Part shown: positions 35,536-43,857 of the stretch, in pieces
How positions within the stretch are numbered: the first letter of the stretch is position 1
Layout of the letters: every line of letters begins with the position of its first letter
Assembly (NCBI GenBank): GCA_021813765.1
Contig: JAKAJM010000012.1
Coordinates: 1 to 49,673, forward strand
Length of the DNA: 49,673 bases
DNA from: Nitrospirota bacterium
GTDB lineage: Bacteria; Nitrospirota; Thermodesulfovibrionia; Thermodesulfovibrionales; JdFR-88
Direction of reading: 5' to 3'
Notes under the pieces: model-generated
Told to the model about the DNA's origin: nothing
The model's input: only the letters and a program-made list of their open reading frames with translations
Database searches by the model: none
Program-made: the position numbers and the translations under genes

Positions 35536-37005
35536 ATGGAAGAAGAGCAGGAAAAGAAAAAGGGGAAAATCCCTTTTAAGGGGGACTTCAAGAGGGACGC
35601 GTCTTTCCCTAGGCTCCTTGCTTGCCTGAACGAATCCGGGCTGACCGGCAAGCTTACGGTAAGGTCCGGCGGGACCTGCAAGAACGTCTATCTGAAGGAT
35701 GGAGAGGCGGTGTTCGCCTCTTCAAGCAGCAATGACGACTGGCTGGGCGTGACGCTGGTGAAGACCGGCAAGATATCCCTCCAGCAGTTCGAATACTCCA
35801 CCGAGATCATGAAGAGGTCCGGCAGGAGGCATGGCGCGGTGCTGGTTGAGCTTGGCTACATCACGCCAAAAGAGCTTTTCTGGGCGATCAAACACCAGGT
35901 GAAGGAGATAATTTACAGCCTCTTTGAGTATGAAGAGGCCCAGTACGAGTTCGTGGAGGGACAGGTGCCCGACGAGGTAATTACCCTCAAGATGAGCGCC
36001 GGCAGCCTGATATACGAGGGCGTAAGCAGGGTGGACAGCCTCATACGCATAAAGGAAGAGATACCCCCTGTCTGGACGACGCTGCAGTTGAACGACGACC
36101 CCCTGAGACTCTTCCAGAACGTCCAGTTCTCGGCCAAGGACAGGAAGATCCTGTCGCTGGTTGACGGACAGAGGACCATCAAGCAGGTGATAGAGGACTC
36201 CTGGTTCAACAGTTTTGAGGCGATGAAGATAATCTATGTCTTCTGGGCCATAGGGATACTGACCGAAAAGAAAATGGAGACGGAAAACATATCCCTGGAC
36301 GTCCTTTTTCAAGATCCTCTGCCGGAGGAACTGGACGGTTTTGCGGCAAAGGTTGCGGCCTTTCACGAAAAACTTTCCTCGATGACCCCTTGCGGGCTTT
36401 TGGGTCTGGAGGAGGGAGCGGACGCCGGGAATATCAAGAAGAATTATTACAGGCTTGCCAGAGAGTTCCATCCGGAGAGGGCATACGATGCCGATGGACT
36501 GCAGCTCAGGGAAAAGCTTGTGGAGATATTCGACGCGGTAAAGAGGGCCTACATATCACTTATGCGGAAGCAGGATGCGTCGGGCGGGCGGGCCAGGCAT
36601 GCGGAAAACAGCGGTCAGGCCCCGGAGGTGGAAGACCGCCATGAAGACAAAGAAGCGGCGGAAAAAGCAGCCGCAAACGCCGATTCCACGGAAAGCCCGG
36701 AGGCTTACGGCAACATAAGCTCTTTACGGGAGGCGGTCAGGAGCGACCCCTCGGACCCGGCCAAGTGGAGGCGGCTTGCCCTGGCCCTGAGCGGAGCCGC
36801 TGGGGATCTTTCTTTTTCCGCGGAAGCCGAACGGGCGATGTTCGAGGCCATCGGGCTTTCGCCCTTCGATGGCGATTGCTATGCGGAGTTGGGGCATATT
36901 TACCTCAAGGCCGGAAGGGCGGCGGAGGCTAAAAGGCAGTTTGAAAAAGCCCTCATCCTGGATTCGGGGAACATGAAGGCGGCCGAGGGGCTCAAGCGGT
37001 TTTAG
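35536..37005 (+). CDS. DUF4388 - J-like - TPR multidomain protein
   Basis: A 489-residue cytoplasmic protein. Residues about 20-230 resemble DUF4388 modules, which often occur in signalling proteins of delta-proteobacteria and Nitrospirae (GLTGKLTVRSGG, YLKDGEAVFASS, GELGYITPKELFWAIKHQV-like). About 285-345 is a J-domain-like unit (LGLEEGADAGNIKKNYYRLAREFHPER) in which the HPD motif reads HPE, so DnaK stimulation is doubtful. After an acidic/Ala linker there is a TPR pair at about 395-489. It ends the mtnA operon. The function is not known; a scaffold or sensor is plausible. Confidence 0.75.
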   Translation: MEEEQEKKKGKIPFKGDFKRDASFPRLLACLNESGLTGKLTVRSGGTCKNVYLKDGEAVFASSSSNDDWLGVTLVKTGKISLQQFEYSTEIMKRSGRRHGAVLVELGYITPKELFWAIKHQVKEIIYSLFEYEEAQYEFVEGQVPDEVITLKMSAGSLIYEGVSRVDSLIRIKEEIPPVWTTLQLNDDPLRLFQNVQFSAKDRKILSLVDGQRTIKQVIEDSWFNSFEAMKIIYVFWAIGILTEKKMETENISLDVLFQDPLPEELDGFAAKVAAFHEKLSSMTPCGLLGLEEGADAGNIKKNYYRLAREFHPERAYDADGLQLREKLVEIFDAVKRAYISLMRKQDASGGRARHAENSGQAPEVEDRHEDKEAAEKAAANADSTESPEAYGNISSLREAVRSDPSDPAKWRRLALALSGAAGDLSFSAEAERAMFEAIGLSPFDGDCYAELGHIYLKAGRAAEAKRQFEKALILDSGNMKAAEGLKRF

Positions 37006-37007
37006 TT

Positions 37008-37209
37008 AGAACCTGTCTCAGAAAAATAAAATCGCTTCCGCTTTTCCTTTGATGAACGCCGTATGCCGCTATTGAGATTCCCTGCGGCAAGCTGCGGGAA
37101 TCTTATTTGATGACTTGCCCATTTTTCAGGTTCGCTCGCTTGCCCTGCCGGATACGCTCGCTATCCATTTCAGCCTCTTGCAGCCAGAAGCGACTTTGAG
37201 ATAGGTTCT
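37008..37209. mobile_element. Small inverted-repeat (MITE-like) element
   Basis: A 202-bp element bounded by imperfect inverted repeats (AGAACCTGTCTCA at the left, TGAGATAGGTTCT at the right; 12 of 13 match). It contains no protein gene. It fills the space between two convergent stop codons. Inside is an AGATTCCC/GGGAATCT hairpin (37075-37103) followed by TATTT. A deleted relative lies at 21246-21293 in the opposite orientation. GTT flanks both ends (37005-37007 and 37210-37212), a possible target duplication. Confidence 0.6.
37075..37103. terminator. Hairpin between convergent genes
   Basis: An 8-base perfect stem AGATTCCC/GGGAATCT encloses a GC-rich core (TGCGGCAAGCTGC) and is followed by TATTT. 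It stands between the stops of the DUF4388 gene (+) and the ClC gene (-), so it could end transcription from the left; it is part of the repeat element. Confidence 0.4.
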
Positions 37210-37210
37210 G

Positions 37211-39007
37211 TTATCGCTCCGTGGTTTTCTTCAGCACTTCCTTGTTATAGGCCGCTATCACATCCCGCCTGCTCACCATGGCAACCACTTTTTTGGGGTT
37301 TTCCCTGCTGACAACCGGTATCTCGTCTATGTCCTTCAGGGAGAACCGCTCTATCGCTGCATTCAGGTTTTCGTCCGGATAGAGCACTATCACCTCTTCC
37401 GTGGCCACCTGGCCCGCGCGCACTATCTCCTTTACCTCTTCCTCCAGGAGCACAGGCCTCACGTCCTGAAAGGATATAATGCCCTTCATCAGCCCTCCTG
37501 GGTCAACTACCGGAATATAGAATTTCTCTTTTCTGATCATCTCGTTTATGACCTGGTCCAGGGTGGCGTCTTCTCTGGCGGTAATGAAGTCCTGCCTCAT
37601 GATGTCACATATCTTTATGCTGCTCATGATGGCTACTTCCCTGCCCATGTGTATTTTTATCCCTTTTTTGGTTATATCCACCGTGTCTATGGAGTCCGGG
37701 TAGACCCGTTTGGCTATAAGCGTGCCTATGATGGATGAGAACATGAGGGGGATGATTATCTTGTAGTTGCCGGTCATCTCGAAAAGAAGGAATATGCCGG
37801 TAAGCGGCGCATGTGTGGCGGCGGCAAGAAAAGAGCCTATCCCTACCGTGGCATATGCGCCGGGAGGCGCCGTGTAGGCAGGAAACAGCCAGTGGACGAG
37901 GTAGCCGTAGCTTCCGCCTGCCATCGCGCCTATGAATAGCGAGGGGGCAAAAACTCCTCCCGCCCCGCCGGAGCCTATGGTGACGGCGGTTGCCAGGAGC
38001 TTCATGAATATAAGCGCTATGATTACCGGGAAGAGAATCTTCCCGATCAGGGCAAGCCCGATGATGTCATAGCCGTTTCCAAGGATCTGGGGAAGGAAAA
38101 TGGCGAAAGAGCCTATTATGAAGGCCCCGAGCACCGGCTTCAACTGGGGGTTGATCCCGAGTTTATCGAATTCGTCCTTGACGCCGTGAAAGACCTTGAT
38201 GTACAAAACGGCCAGAAAGCCTGTAAGTACCCCGAATATCATGTAAAGCGGTATCTCCCACATGCTCCTCAGCTGGTACTCAGGCACCATGAAGGCGGGA
38301 TTGGAGCCGTAAAATGCCCTCGATACAACCGTGGCCATGCCCGACGATATTACTATGGCGGCAAACGACGATATCTCATAATTCCCAAGGAGCACTATCT
38401 CTATGGCGAACATCACCCCGGCTATCGGAGCGTTGAAGGTGGCCGCTATCGCCCCGGCGGAGCCTGCCGCTATCAGTAGCTTCATCCTGCTTCCGGAGGC
38501 CCTGAAGAGCTGCCCGGTGCCGGAACCGATCGTGCCTCCGATTATCGCGATGGGCCCCTCTATCCCCGCGGACCCGCCAGTGCCTATGGTGAGCGCGGGG
38601 GCGATAATTTTAAGAAAGATGTTTCTTATCTTTATCACGCCCCCCCTTATGTTCACAAGCTCTATGAACTTCGGAAGCCCGTAGCCGTTCACTTCCCCAG
38701 GGAAGGCTTTGGAAAGCGGTATCAGAAGAAGCGCTCCAGCCATTGGCAGCAGAGGCAAAAACACCCTGTATATCCCCCCCCGGTTTATGTCCAGAAGGGC
38801 CGCCCCCTGTATGAAAAAAAGCTGGTGGACGAAGTTAATGGTGGTGCGGAAAAGGATATTCGCAAGACCCGCGGTAACCCCCACCAGGACGGACAGGATT
38901 ATTAAAGCGGTGTGCTCGTGTATATGGAACTTTTTAAAAAGGGCGGCCATTTCTGCCAGTTTGCTGGTCTCCTGCCGGCCCGAGGCCTTGATCACATCGT
39001 CATTCAT
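37211..39007 (-). CDS. ClC-family chloride channel/antiporter with CBS domains
   Basis: A 598-residue membrane protein: residues about 25-440 are the ClC core with many hydrophobic helices, and about 470-590 are two CBS domains that may bind nucleotides. The gating glutamate is present in GIEGPIA. The GSGIP ion-binding loop is NGYGLPKF, with Tyr instead of Ser. The GSGGAGGVFAPSLFIGA motif is present. Whether it is a channel or an H+/anion antiporter cannot be decided. The gene lies downstream of a proton ATPase on the same strand. Confidence 0.9.
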   Translation of the reverse strand: MNDDVIKASGRQETSKLAEMAALFKKFHIHEHTALIILSVLVGVTAGLANILFRTTINFVHQLFFIQGAALLDINRGGIYRVFLPLLPMAGALLLIPLSKAFPGEVNGYGLPKFIELVNIRGGVIKIRNIFLKIIAPALTIGTGGSAGIEGPIAIIGGTIGSGTGQLFRASGSRMKLLIAAGSAGAIAATFNAPIAGVMFAIEIVLLGNYEISSFAAIVISSGMATVVSRAFYGSNPAFMVPEYQLRSMWEIPLYMIFGVLTGFLAVLYIKVFHGVKDEFDKLGINPQLKPVLGAFIIGSFAIFLPQILGNGYDIIGLALIGKILFPVIIALIFMKLLATAVTIGSGGAGGVFAPSLFIGAMAGGSYGYLVHWLFPAYTAPPGAYATVGIGSFLAAATHAPLTGIFLLFEMTGNYKIIIPLMFSSIIGTLIAKRVYPDSIDTVDITKKGIKIHMGREVAIMSSIKICDIMRQDFITAREDATLDQVINEMIRKEKFYIPVVDPGGLMKGIISFQDVRPVLLEEEVKEIVRAGQVATEEVIVLYPDENLNAAIERFSLKDIDEIPVVSRENPKKVVAMVSRRDVIAAYNKEVLKKTTER

Positions 39008-39148
39008 TCGGGGCGGATGTCCTGGGACGATTTATAAGCATTTTGCAATTATACATCTTCCTGCCCCGGCGTTTCTAAGGAATTCCAGGGCGGTGTCACG
39101 ATCAGCTACGGTGTCAGGAAGGTCTTTTCAAAGGAGAGCATTTACACG

Positions 39149-39613
39149 ATGAAGCTTGCGCGCAGAAAGCACTTCGTGACGGAGGTCCTCCGGCGGGACC
39201 TGCCGGACATAAAAACGGCGGGCGAGATAATGGATTCGCACCTGGTCCCGGTTGCCGCCGATATTACGGCAGGGACTTTTCTGGAAGAGCTGCCGAAACT
39301 TCCTTTTGCAACCCATTATCTTGCCGTGTCCGATGGTGCTGTAGCGGGCGTTATAGCCGGATATGATGCGTTTGAAAAAGCCGCGCAAGACAAAACAGTC
39401 AAAGTGGCTGACATTGCGGAAAGAAATTATGCTGTCGTTGCGGAGGACCTGACGTTTATGAATATTGTGGCAAAGCTGCATAAAAAAAGGCTTCGATCTC
39501 CCTCGTTGCCGCACAGGAAGGCAAATGAGTCGGCCGGGAACGTAAAGGGTATCATCACTCCGGAGCAGATCGGGAAGACAAGGACCAAGCTTCTGGAGCT
39601 GCTGTCAGACTGA
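39149..39613 (+). pseudogene. CBS-domain fragment of a decayed ClC transporter
   Basis: The 154-residue frame starts inside a ClC-type junction: reading on upstream gives SKESIYTMKLARRKHF, the usual link between the last membrane helix and the CBS tail. Two CBS motifs follow (about residues 20-85 and 85-150). In the second, the reading between about 39482 and 39526 is out of phase. The +1 frame there spells ASISLVAAQEGK, the expected CBS strand, so one base is lost in the A7 run (39482-39488) and one gained near 39523. Such compensated indels and the missing membrane domain suggest a relic. A working stand-alone CBS protein cannot be excluded. Confidence 0.6.
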
Positions 39614-39615
39614 GG

Positions 39616-42225
39616 TCAAGGGAGGTCATGCGATGATCCCTCTTTCCTTAGCGCCTGGTAAGTCCATATTTTTATATAATCGTTGATGACAAACCATGCC
39701 AGCGCGTATCCCCACACCAGAAAAGCATACCTCCAGCCTATTGGGCTTACGAACCATCCGTAGACCGCAAAGAGAGTGGCGACGGCCTTCGTAAGGAAAG
39801 CCGCCAAGAAAAGGAGAGGCGACGGGTAGGGTTTTTGCCAGAAGTGGTTTTCGGTCCGCGTGACGAATATAGTCAGGTGGCCGGCGACGGCAAGCTTTAA
39901 GAAGATAAAGCTCTGTACAACGGGGGCGGACAGCCGCATGTACTTCTCCGCCATGTAGAATATCCCGAAACTGGAGACAACGCCGGCCATCCCAAGGACG
40001 GTGGAAAGCGTGATTATCTCTCTCATCTTCCATTTGACGGGCTTGTCGTCCACCTTCGTCCTGTCGTACGCGATGGCAAGTATGGGCAGGTCGTTGAGGA
40101 ACGCAAGAATGATGATCATGATCGCCGTGACTGGATAGAAGTTGAAGATGATTATGGATGCGGTCATGAAGAGTATTACGCGTATGGTTTCCGCTATGCG
40201 GTAGATGCTGTAGCTCTTCATTCTTTCAAAGGTCACCCTCGCGCCCTTTATCGCATCCACTATCACAGAAAGCCCTGGAGCCATCAGGACAACGTCCGCA
40301 GCCGCCCGGGCCGCGCCGGTGGCACCGGAGACGGCGATGCCGGCATCAGCCTTCTTGAGCGCAGGGGCGTCGTTCACGCCGTCGCCTGTCATGCCTACGA
40401 TATGCCCGCTCTTCTGGAGCTTGTCCACAATGAGATATTTGTCCTCGGGGAACACCTGCGCGAACCCCGTCGCATCCTCTATCAGCTCTATGAGCTCAGA
40501 CTCATGCTTATGAACATGCCCCTCCGGGAGGTTGGCGGTCTCAAAAGATTTTTCAAGGTCTTTAATGACCTCCTTTGAGAACCTCCTGACATCGTGCTCC
40601 GATACGGCAGGAGACAGCTTTTTGTAGATGGTCTTTGCGATGATATCCCCAAGGATTACCATCTCCCTTGTGCTTGCCCCCTTAAGCTCGCTTGCGTCAA
40701 GGATGTCCCCGCCCATCCCCAGTATTCCGGCTATCTGCCTGGCTATGGCCCTGTTGTCCCCCGTTACCATTTTTACGTCAAGGCCAAGGGCCCTGGCTTC
40801 GCGTATCGTCTCGCCGGAGTCTTCCCTCGGGGGATCAAAAAGCGGTATGAGGCCCACAAACTGAAAATAATCGTCTCCAGGCTGCTTGATCCCCACCCCA
40901 AGTGTTCGATAACCTTTTTCCGCGAACTCGCCCACTTTGTCTTCTATTTCTTCGCACTCGTCGCGGCAGAGGGTCCATAACACCTGGGGGGCCCCTTTTG
41001 TGACGATAAGGGTTTTATCGCCGGCCGCCACCCGCGCCTCCGTCCGTTTGCTGACCGGGTCGAAGGGAACGAATTTTTCCTGGGTGAACCTGTTCAGGGA
41101 ATCCATCATGTCTTTTGCCTTGAGGTATTCGAACACGGGCAGTTCTATAGGGTCCATGTTTTCCTGCCTTGAGGCCAGGGCGGCATATATCATTACGTCA
41201 TTCGTAGAATAGGGGCCAAAGGAAACGGGCTCGTCCACTGTCATCCTGTTCTGGGTAAGCGTACCCGTTTTATCAGAGCAAAGCACGTCCACTCCCGCCA
41301 GTTCCTCGATTGCGACAAGGCGGCTGACTATGGCCTGCTTCTTTGCCAGGTTCACCGCGCCCACCGCCATGGTCACGGACAGAACCGCCGGAAGGGCGAC
41401 AGGTATCGAGGCAACCGCCAGGACAAGGGTAAACCTCAAAATGCTTAACATGTTCTCCTGCCGGAACATTGCCGTGATGAGGATTAAGGCAGCCAGGAAT
41501 ATGGTGATGAAAATAAGATAATTTCCTATGCCGATGACCGCCTTTTGGAAATGGCTCCGTTCCTCGCGGCCGGCCCTGGCAACGAGCGCCACGGTCTCGC
41601 CGAAAAAGGTGTTTAAGCCGGTGTTTGCGACCACCGCCTTCATCTCTCCCTGTTTTATGACCGAATTGGAATACGCGGCATCGCCTGGCTTTTTGGATAC
41701 CGGCAGGGACTCCCCGGTGAGCGCGGACTGGTCCGCCTGGATATAGTCGCCTTCGATGAGTTTCAGGTCCGCGGGGACCACATCCCCTATTTTTACCTTG
41801 ATGATGTCTCCAGGGACAAGCTGTCTTGCGTCTATCGTCTTGAAAGCGCCGTCTCGCAGCACGATCGCCTTCTTCGCCAGTTTCTCCTTGAGCACCTTGA
41901 GCGCGCTCAACGCCTTGGCCTCCTGCCAGAAATCTATGAACGCATTCGTAAGGAGTAGCACCATGATTATCGAAAAATCTTCCCATCGGCGGACCGCAGC
42001 GGAAAGCAGCGCGGCGATCTCTATCATCCAGGGGATAGGCCCCCAGAACCTTTTGGCCATACGGATGAGTACGGACTGCTCTTTTTCGGGGATCTCATTA
42101 TAGCCGTATGAGGCGACGCGGCTCTGGGCCTCCTGCGCAGTAAGCCCTTTGCCGGCATCGGTCTTCAGCTCACCAAGGACCCCGGCAATCGTAAGCTTTC
42201 CATAATCGTCAGTTGACCTGGGCAT
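39616..42225 (-). CDS. Plasma-membrane proton-efflux P-type ATPase (P3A)
   Basis: An 869-residue pump of the fungal/plant H+-ATPase class. The phosphorylation motif is CSDKTGTLTQN. The actuator loop is DQSALTGESLPV, and the hinge TGDGVNDAPALKKADAGIAV closes the ATP site. Ten hydrophobic helices are arranged as in the family. The membrane Asp-like cation site segment is IIILAFLNDLPILAIAYD. Between the nucleotide domain and the FAQVFPEDKY segment there is an extra insert of about 60 residues with HVHKHE. The start ATG at 42225 is 869 codons from the stop. It would export protons using ATP; direction and ion are inferred from the family. Confidence 0.92.
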   Translation of the reverse strand: MPRSTDDYGKLTIAGVLGELKTDAGKGLTAQEAQSRVASYGYNEIPEKEQSVLIRMAKRFWGPIPWMIEIAALLSAAVRRWEDFSIIMVLLLTNAFIDFWQEAKALSALKVLKEKLAKKAIVLRDGAFKTIDARQLVPGDIIKVKIGDVVPADLKLIEGDYIQADQSALTGESLPVSKKPGDAAYSNSVIKQGEMKAVVANTGLNTFFGETVALVARAGREERSHFQKAVIGIGNYLIFITIFLAALILITAMFRQENMLSILRFTLVLAVASIPVALPAVLSVTMAVGAVNLAKKQAIVSRLVAIEELAGVDVLCSDKTGTLTQNRMTVDEPVSFGPYSTNDVMIYAALASRQENMDPIELPVFEYLKAKDMMDSLNRFTQEKFVPFDPVSKRTEARVAAGDKTLIVTKGAPQVLWTLCRDECEEIEDKVGEFAEKGYRTLGVGIKQPGDDYFQFVGLIPLFDPPREDSGETIREARALGLDVKMVTGDNRAIARQIAGILGMGGDILDASELKGASTREMVILGDIIAKTIYKKLSPAVSEHDVRRFSKEVIKDLEKSFETANLPEGHVHKHESELIELIEDATGFAQVFPEDKYLIVDKLQKSGHIVGMTGDGVNDAPALKKADAGIAVSGATGAARAAADVVLMAPGLSVIVDAIKGARVTFERMKSYSIYRIAETIRVILFMTASIIIFNFYPVTAIMIIILAFLNDLPILAIAYDRTKVDDKPVKWKMREIITLSTVLGMAGVVSSFGIFYMAEKYMRLSAPVVQSFIFLKLAVAGHLTIFVTRTENHFWQKPYPSPLLFLAAFLTKAVATLFAVYGWFVSPIGWRYAFLVWGYALAWFVINDYIKIWTYQALRKEGSSHDLP

Positions 42226-42538
42226 TTATCAGGGGCCTCCAATCAGGAATATTTCGCTAAAGAAAAAGTCCTCAAGGTCTTGACGTGTAAAATATAGCTC
42301 ATTGCGGTCTGCCCTGCAAAAAAGAGAAACCGGGCTGTCGCTTCCCGCGTGAGGCCCTGTCCCTTAAAAAGTTACAAAACATTTTCGACATTGACATCCT
42401 GCCTGCCCGGTGCTAGCAGATAAGTGGAAGTGGGAAGGCGTGATGAATTTCAATGCACTGCCGGCACGTCAATAACCTCCAGGCAACGGATGCGGGAGGG
42501 ACCGCCAGGCACTAACGGCAGCGGAAGGAGGAAAGGAT
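42226..42538. other. Intergenic region between the ATPase and SHOCT genes
   Basis: These 313 bases lie between divergently transcribed genes. I see a candidate promoter at 42391-42419 and a strong ribosome-binding site (GGAAGGAGGAAAGGAT) just before 42539. No gene or repeat is recognisable in the rest. Short open frames here are not homologous to anything I know. Confidence 0.6.
42391..42419 (+). promoter_or_regulatory. Candidate promoter of the SHOCT gene
   Basis: A consensus -35 TTGACA (42391-42396), a 17-base spacer and a weak -10 TAGCAG (42414-42419). It would give a leader of about 110 bases before the ATG at 42539, in contrast to the leaderless genes nearby. Confidence 0.4.
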
Positions 42539-42763
42539 ATGGCGGGGTGGGAATACGGCATGGGTTTTTTGGGAGCGCTTTTCATGCTGGTGATTTGGGT
42601 GCTTGTCATCGTGGGGCTTGTGTATTTGATCAGATGGCTTGCGCATTCCGTTAAAAAGAGCGAAAAAGTGGAGGATACTGCCCTGGACATCCTCAAGAAG
42701 CGGTATGCGAGGGGGGAGATAAGCAAGGAGGAATTTGAGGCCAGGAAGAAGGACATCCTTTGA
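42539..42763 (+). CDS. SHOCT-domain membrane protein
   Basis: A 74-residue protein with one long N-terminal membrane segment (about residues 6-33) and a C-terminal SHOCT motif (ALDILKKRYARGEISKEEFEARKKDI). Such small proteins occur widely and are thought to mediate oligomerisation; their role is unknown. An excellent ribosome-binding site precedes the ATG. The gene runs towards cobO, 57 bases away. Confidence 0.88.
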   Translation: MAGWEYGMGFLGALFMLVIWVLVIVGLVYLIRWLAHSVKKSEKVEDTALDILKKRYARGEISKEEFEARKKDIL

Positions 42764-42802
42764 AATCGGGGGGCCACGGACAGACGGGCTTCCCTTCTGA
42801 TT

Positions 42803-42811
42803 TGTTATAAT
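42803..42811 (+). promoter_or_regulatory. Extended -10 promoter of the corrinoid adenosyltransferase gene
   Basis: TGTTATAAT: a consensus TATAAT (42806-42811) preceded by the TGn extended -10 element, which fits the lack of a good -35. The -10 ends nine bases before the ATG at 42821, so the transcript is leaderless or nearly so. Confidence 0.6.
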
Positions 42812-42820
42812 CGGCAGCAT

Positions 42821-43336
42821 ATGGAAAACGGACTGATCCACATATATACCGGCGACGGGAAAGGGAAGACCACCGCTTCCGTAGGGCTTGCCGTGCGGGC
42901 CAGGGGCAGGGGGCTGAAGGTGCTTTTCTCTCAGTTCATGAAGGCGGTAAACGGCGGGGAGATAGCCATGCTGGAAAAACTCCATGTGCGCATACTGAGC
43001 TTCAAGGAGGTGCTGTCCCCATATTTTCATCCCGGGGCCGATCTTGGCGCGCTGAGGGCGAAAGCGGTCGGGGCGCTGGAGCAGTTGGCCGTCATCATGC
43101 CTGGATATGACCTTGTGGTAATGGATGAGTTCATGCACCTGATAAAGCACGGACTTGTCACGGAAGAAGAGGCGCTTCTTTTCCTCAGGCGGAAACCCGC
43201 CAGCGTGGAGCTTGTGCTGACCGGCAGACAGGCTCCGGCCTCCCTGATAGAGGCGGCCGATTATGTAACCGAGATGAGGGCGGTTAAACACCCACTGGAC
43301 GCAGGGCTTAAGGCCAGGGCAGGCATAGAGTTTTAG
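42821..43336 (+). CDS. cobO: Cob(I)alamin adenosyltransferase, CobO/BtuR type
   Basis: A 171-residue enzyme that transfers the adenosyl group of ATP to the cobalt of corrinoids. It has the family's P-loop GDGKGKTTAS at about residues 11-20, the VLFSQFMK segment and the YDLVVMDEFMHLIKHGLV motif (family pattern D-V-LDE). The C-terminus VTEMRAVKHPLDAGLKARAGIEF is typical. It is a free-standing gene here, with no other cobalamin genes in the window. Confidence 0.93.
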   Translation: MENGLIHIYTGDGKGKTTASVGLAVRARGRGLKVLFSQFMKAVNGGEIAMLEKLHVRILSFKEVLSPYFHPGADLGALRAKAVGALEQLAVIMPGYDLVVMDEFMHLIKHGLVTEEEALLFLRRKPASVELVLTGRQAPASLIEAADYVTEMRAVKHPLDAGLKARAGIEF

Positions 43337-43425
43337 CCTGTTCTCTTTGCGCATCCCTTTAGCTTTTTCCCCCGGCTCGTCTTCCTGTGGGTAGATGACC
43401 GTGATTTCAGACGAGTGCAAGTGGG

Positions 43426-43661
43426 CGTCTGCGTGCCCTTGAGGGAGGGAGTAAAGCGGACGGATGACAAATGTCTGCATCCTTACAGCTACCAGCCGCT
43501 TCGCCCTGAAGACAGCCTTAACGGACGTTCTGTATACGCACGGAACCGCATGACCTGACGAAAGGGCCAGGCAGATGCAGTCATGACTGAAAAGTGCGCC
43601 TGCACAAAATCAGGAAGGGCTTTTTTTTCTTTTGCCCGGGGCCTTTTTCAGGGATAGAATA
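43426..43661 (+). repeat. Dispersed intergenic repeat, copy B
   Basis: The second copy of the element at 200-429, in the same orientation. CTTCGCCCTGAAGACA is at 43499-43514 and TGACGAAAGGGCCAGG at about 43555-43570, and it ends GATAGAATATA (TAGAAT at 43655-43660). It has a T-rich stretch (43619-43633). It lies between cobO and tRNA-Val. The remaining sequence of 43337-43753 contains no gene that I can support. Confidence 0.7.
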
Positions 43662-43753
43662 TATTCGGACATTTGACAAACCGGTTTTCATTCTTGTTTA
43701 ATATAGATTCCCTTAGGCTTAAGTTTTATTTTTGCTTTTTGCGCTTTTAAGCC

Positions 43754-43829
43754 GGGCGGATAGCTCAATTGGGAGAGCGCAGCCCTTACAAGGCTGAGGT
43801 CACAGGTTCGATCCCTGTTCCGCCTACCA
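43754..43829 (+). tRNA. tRNA-Val (anticodon TAC)
   Basis: Cloverleaf with acceptor GGGCGGA/TCCGCCT (G-U at the first pair), D-arm TAGCTCAATTGGGAGAGC, anticodon stem CAGCC/GGCTG with loop CTTACAA (anticodon TAC) and T-arm GGTTCGATCCC. The CCA end is encoded. Confidence 0.95.
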
Positions 43830-43857
43830 TATGAAGTGTTTTTTAGTGCCGCAATAA

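Noticed and set aside
42512-43480. 322-codon minus-strand frame over cobO
   Set aside because: It is antisense to a clear CobO with P-loop and crosses repeat copy B; no motifs.
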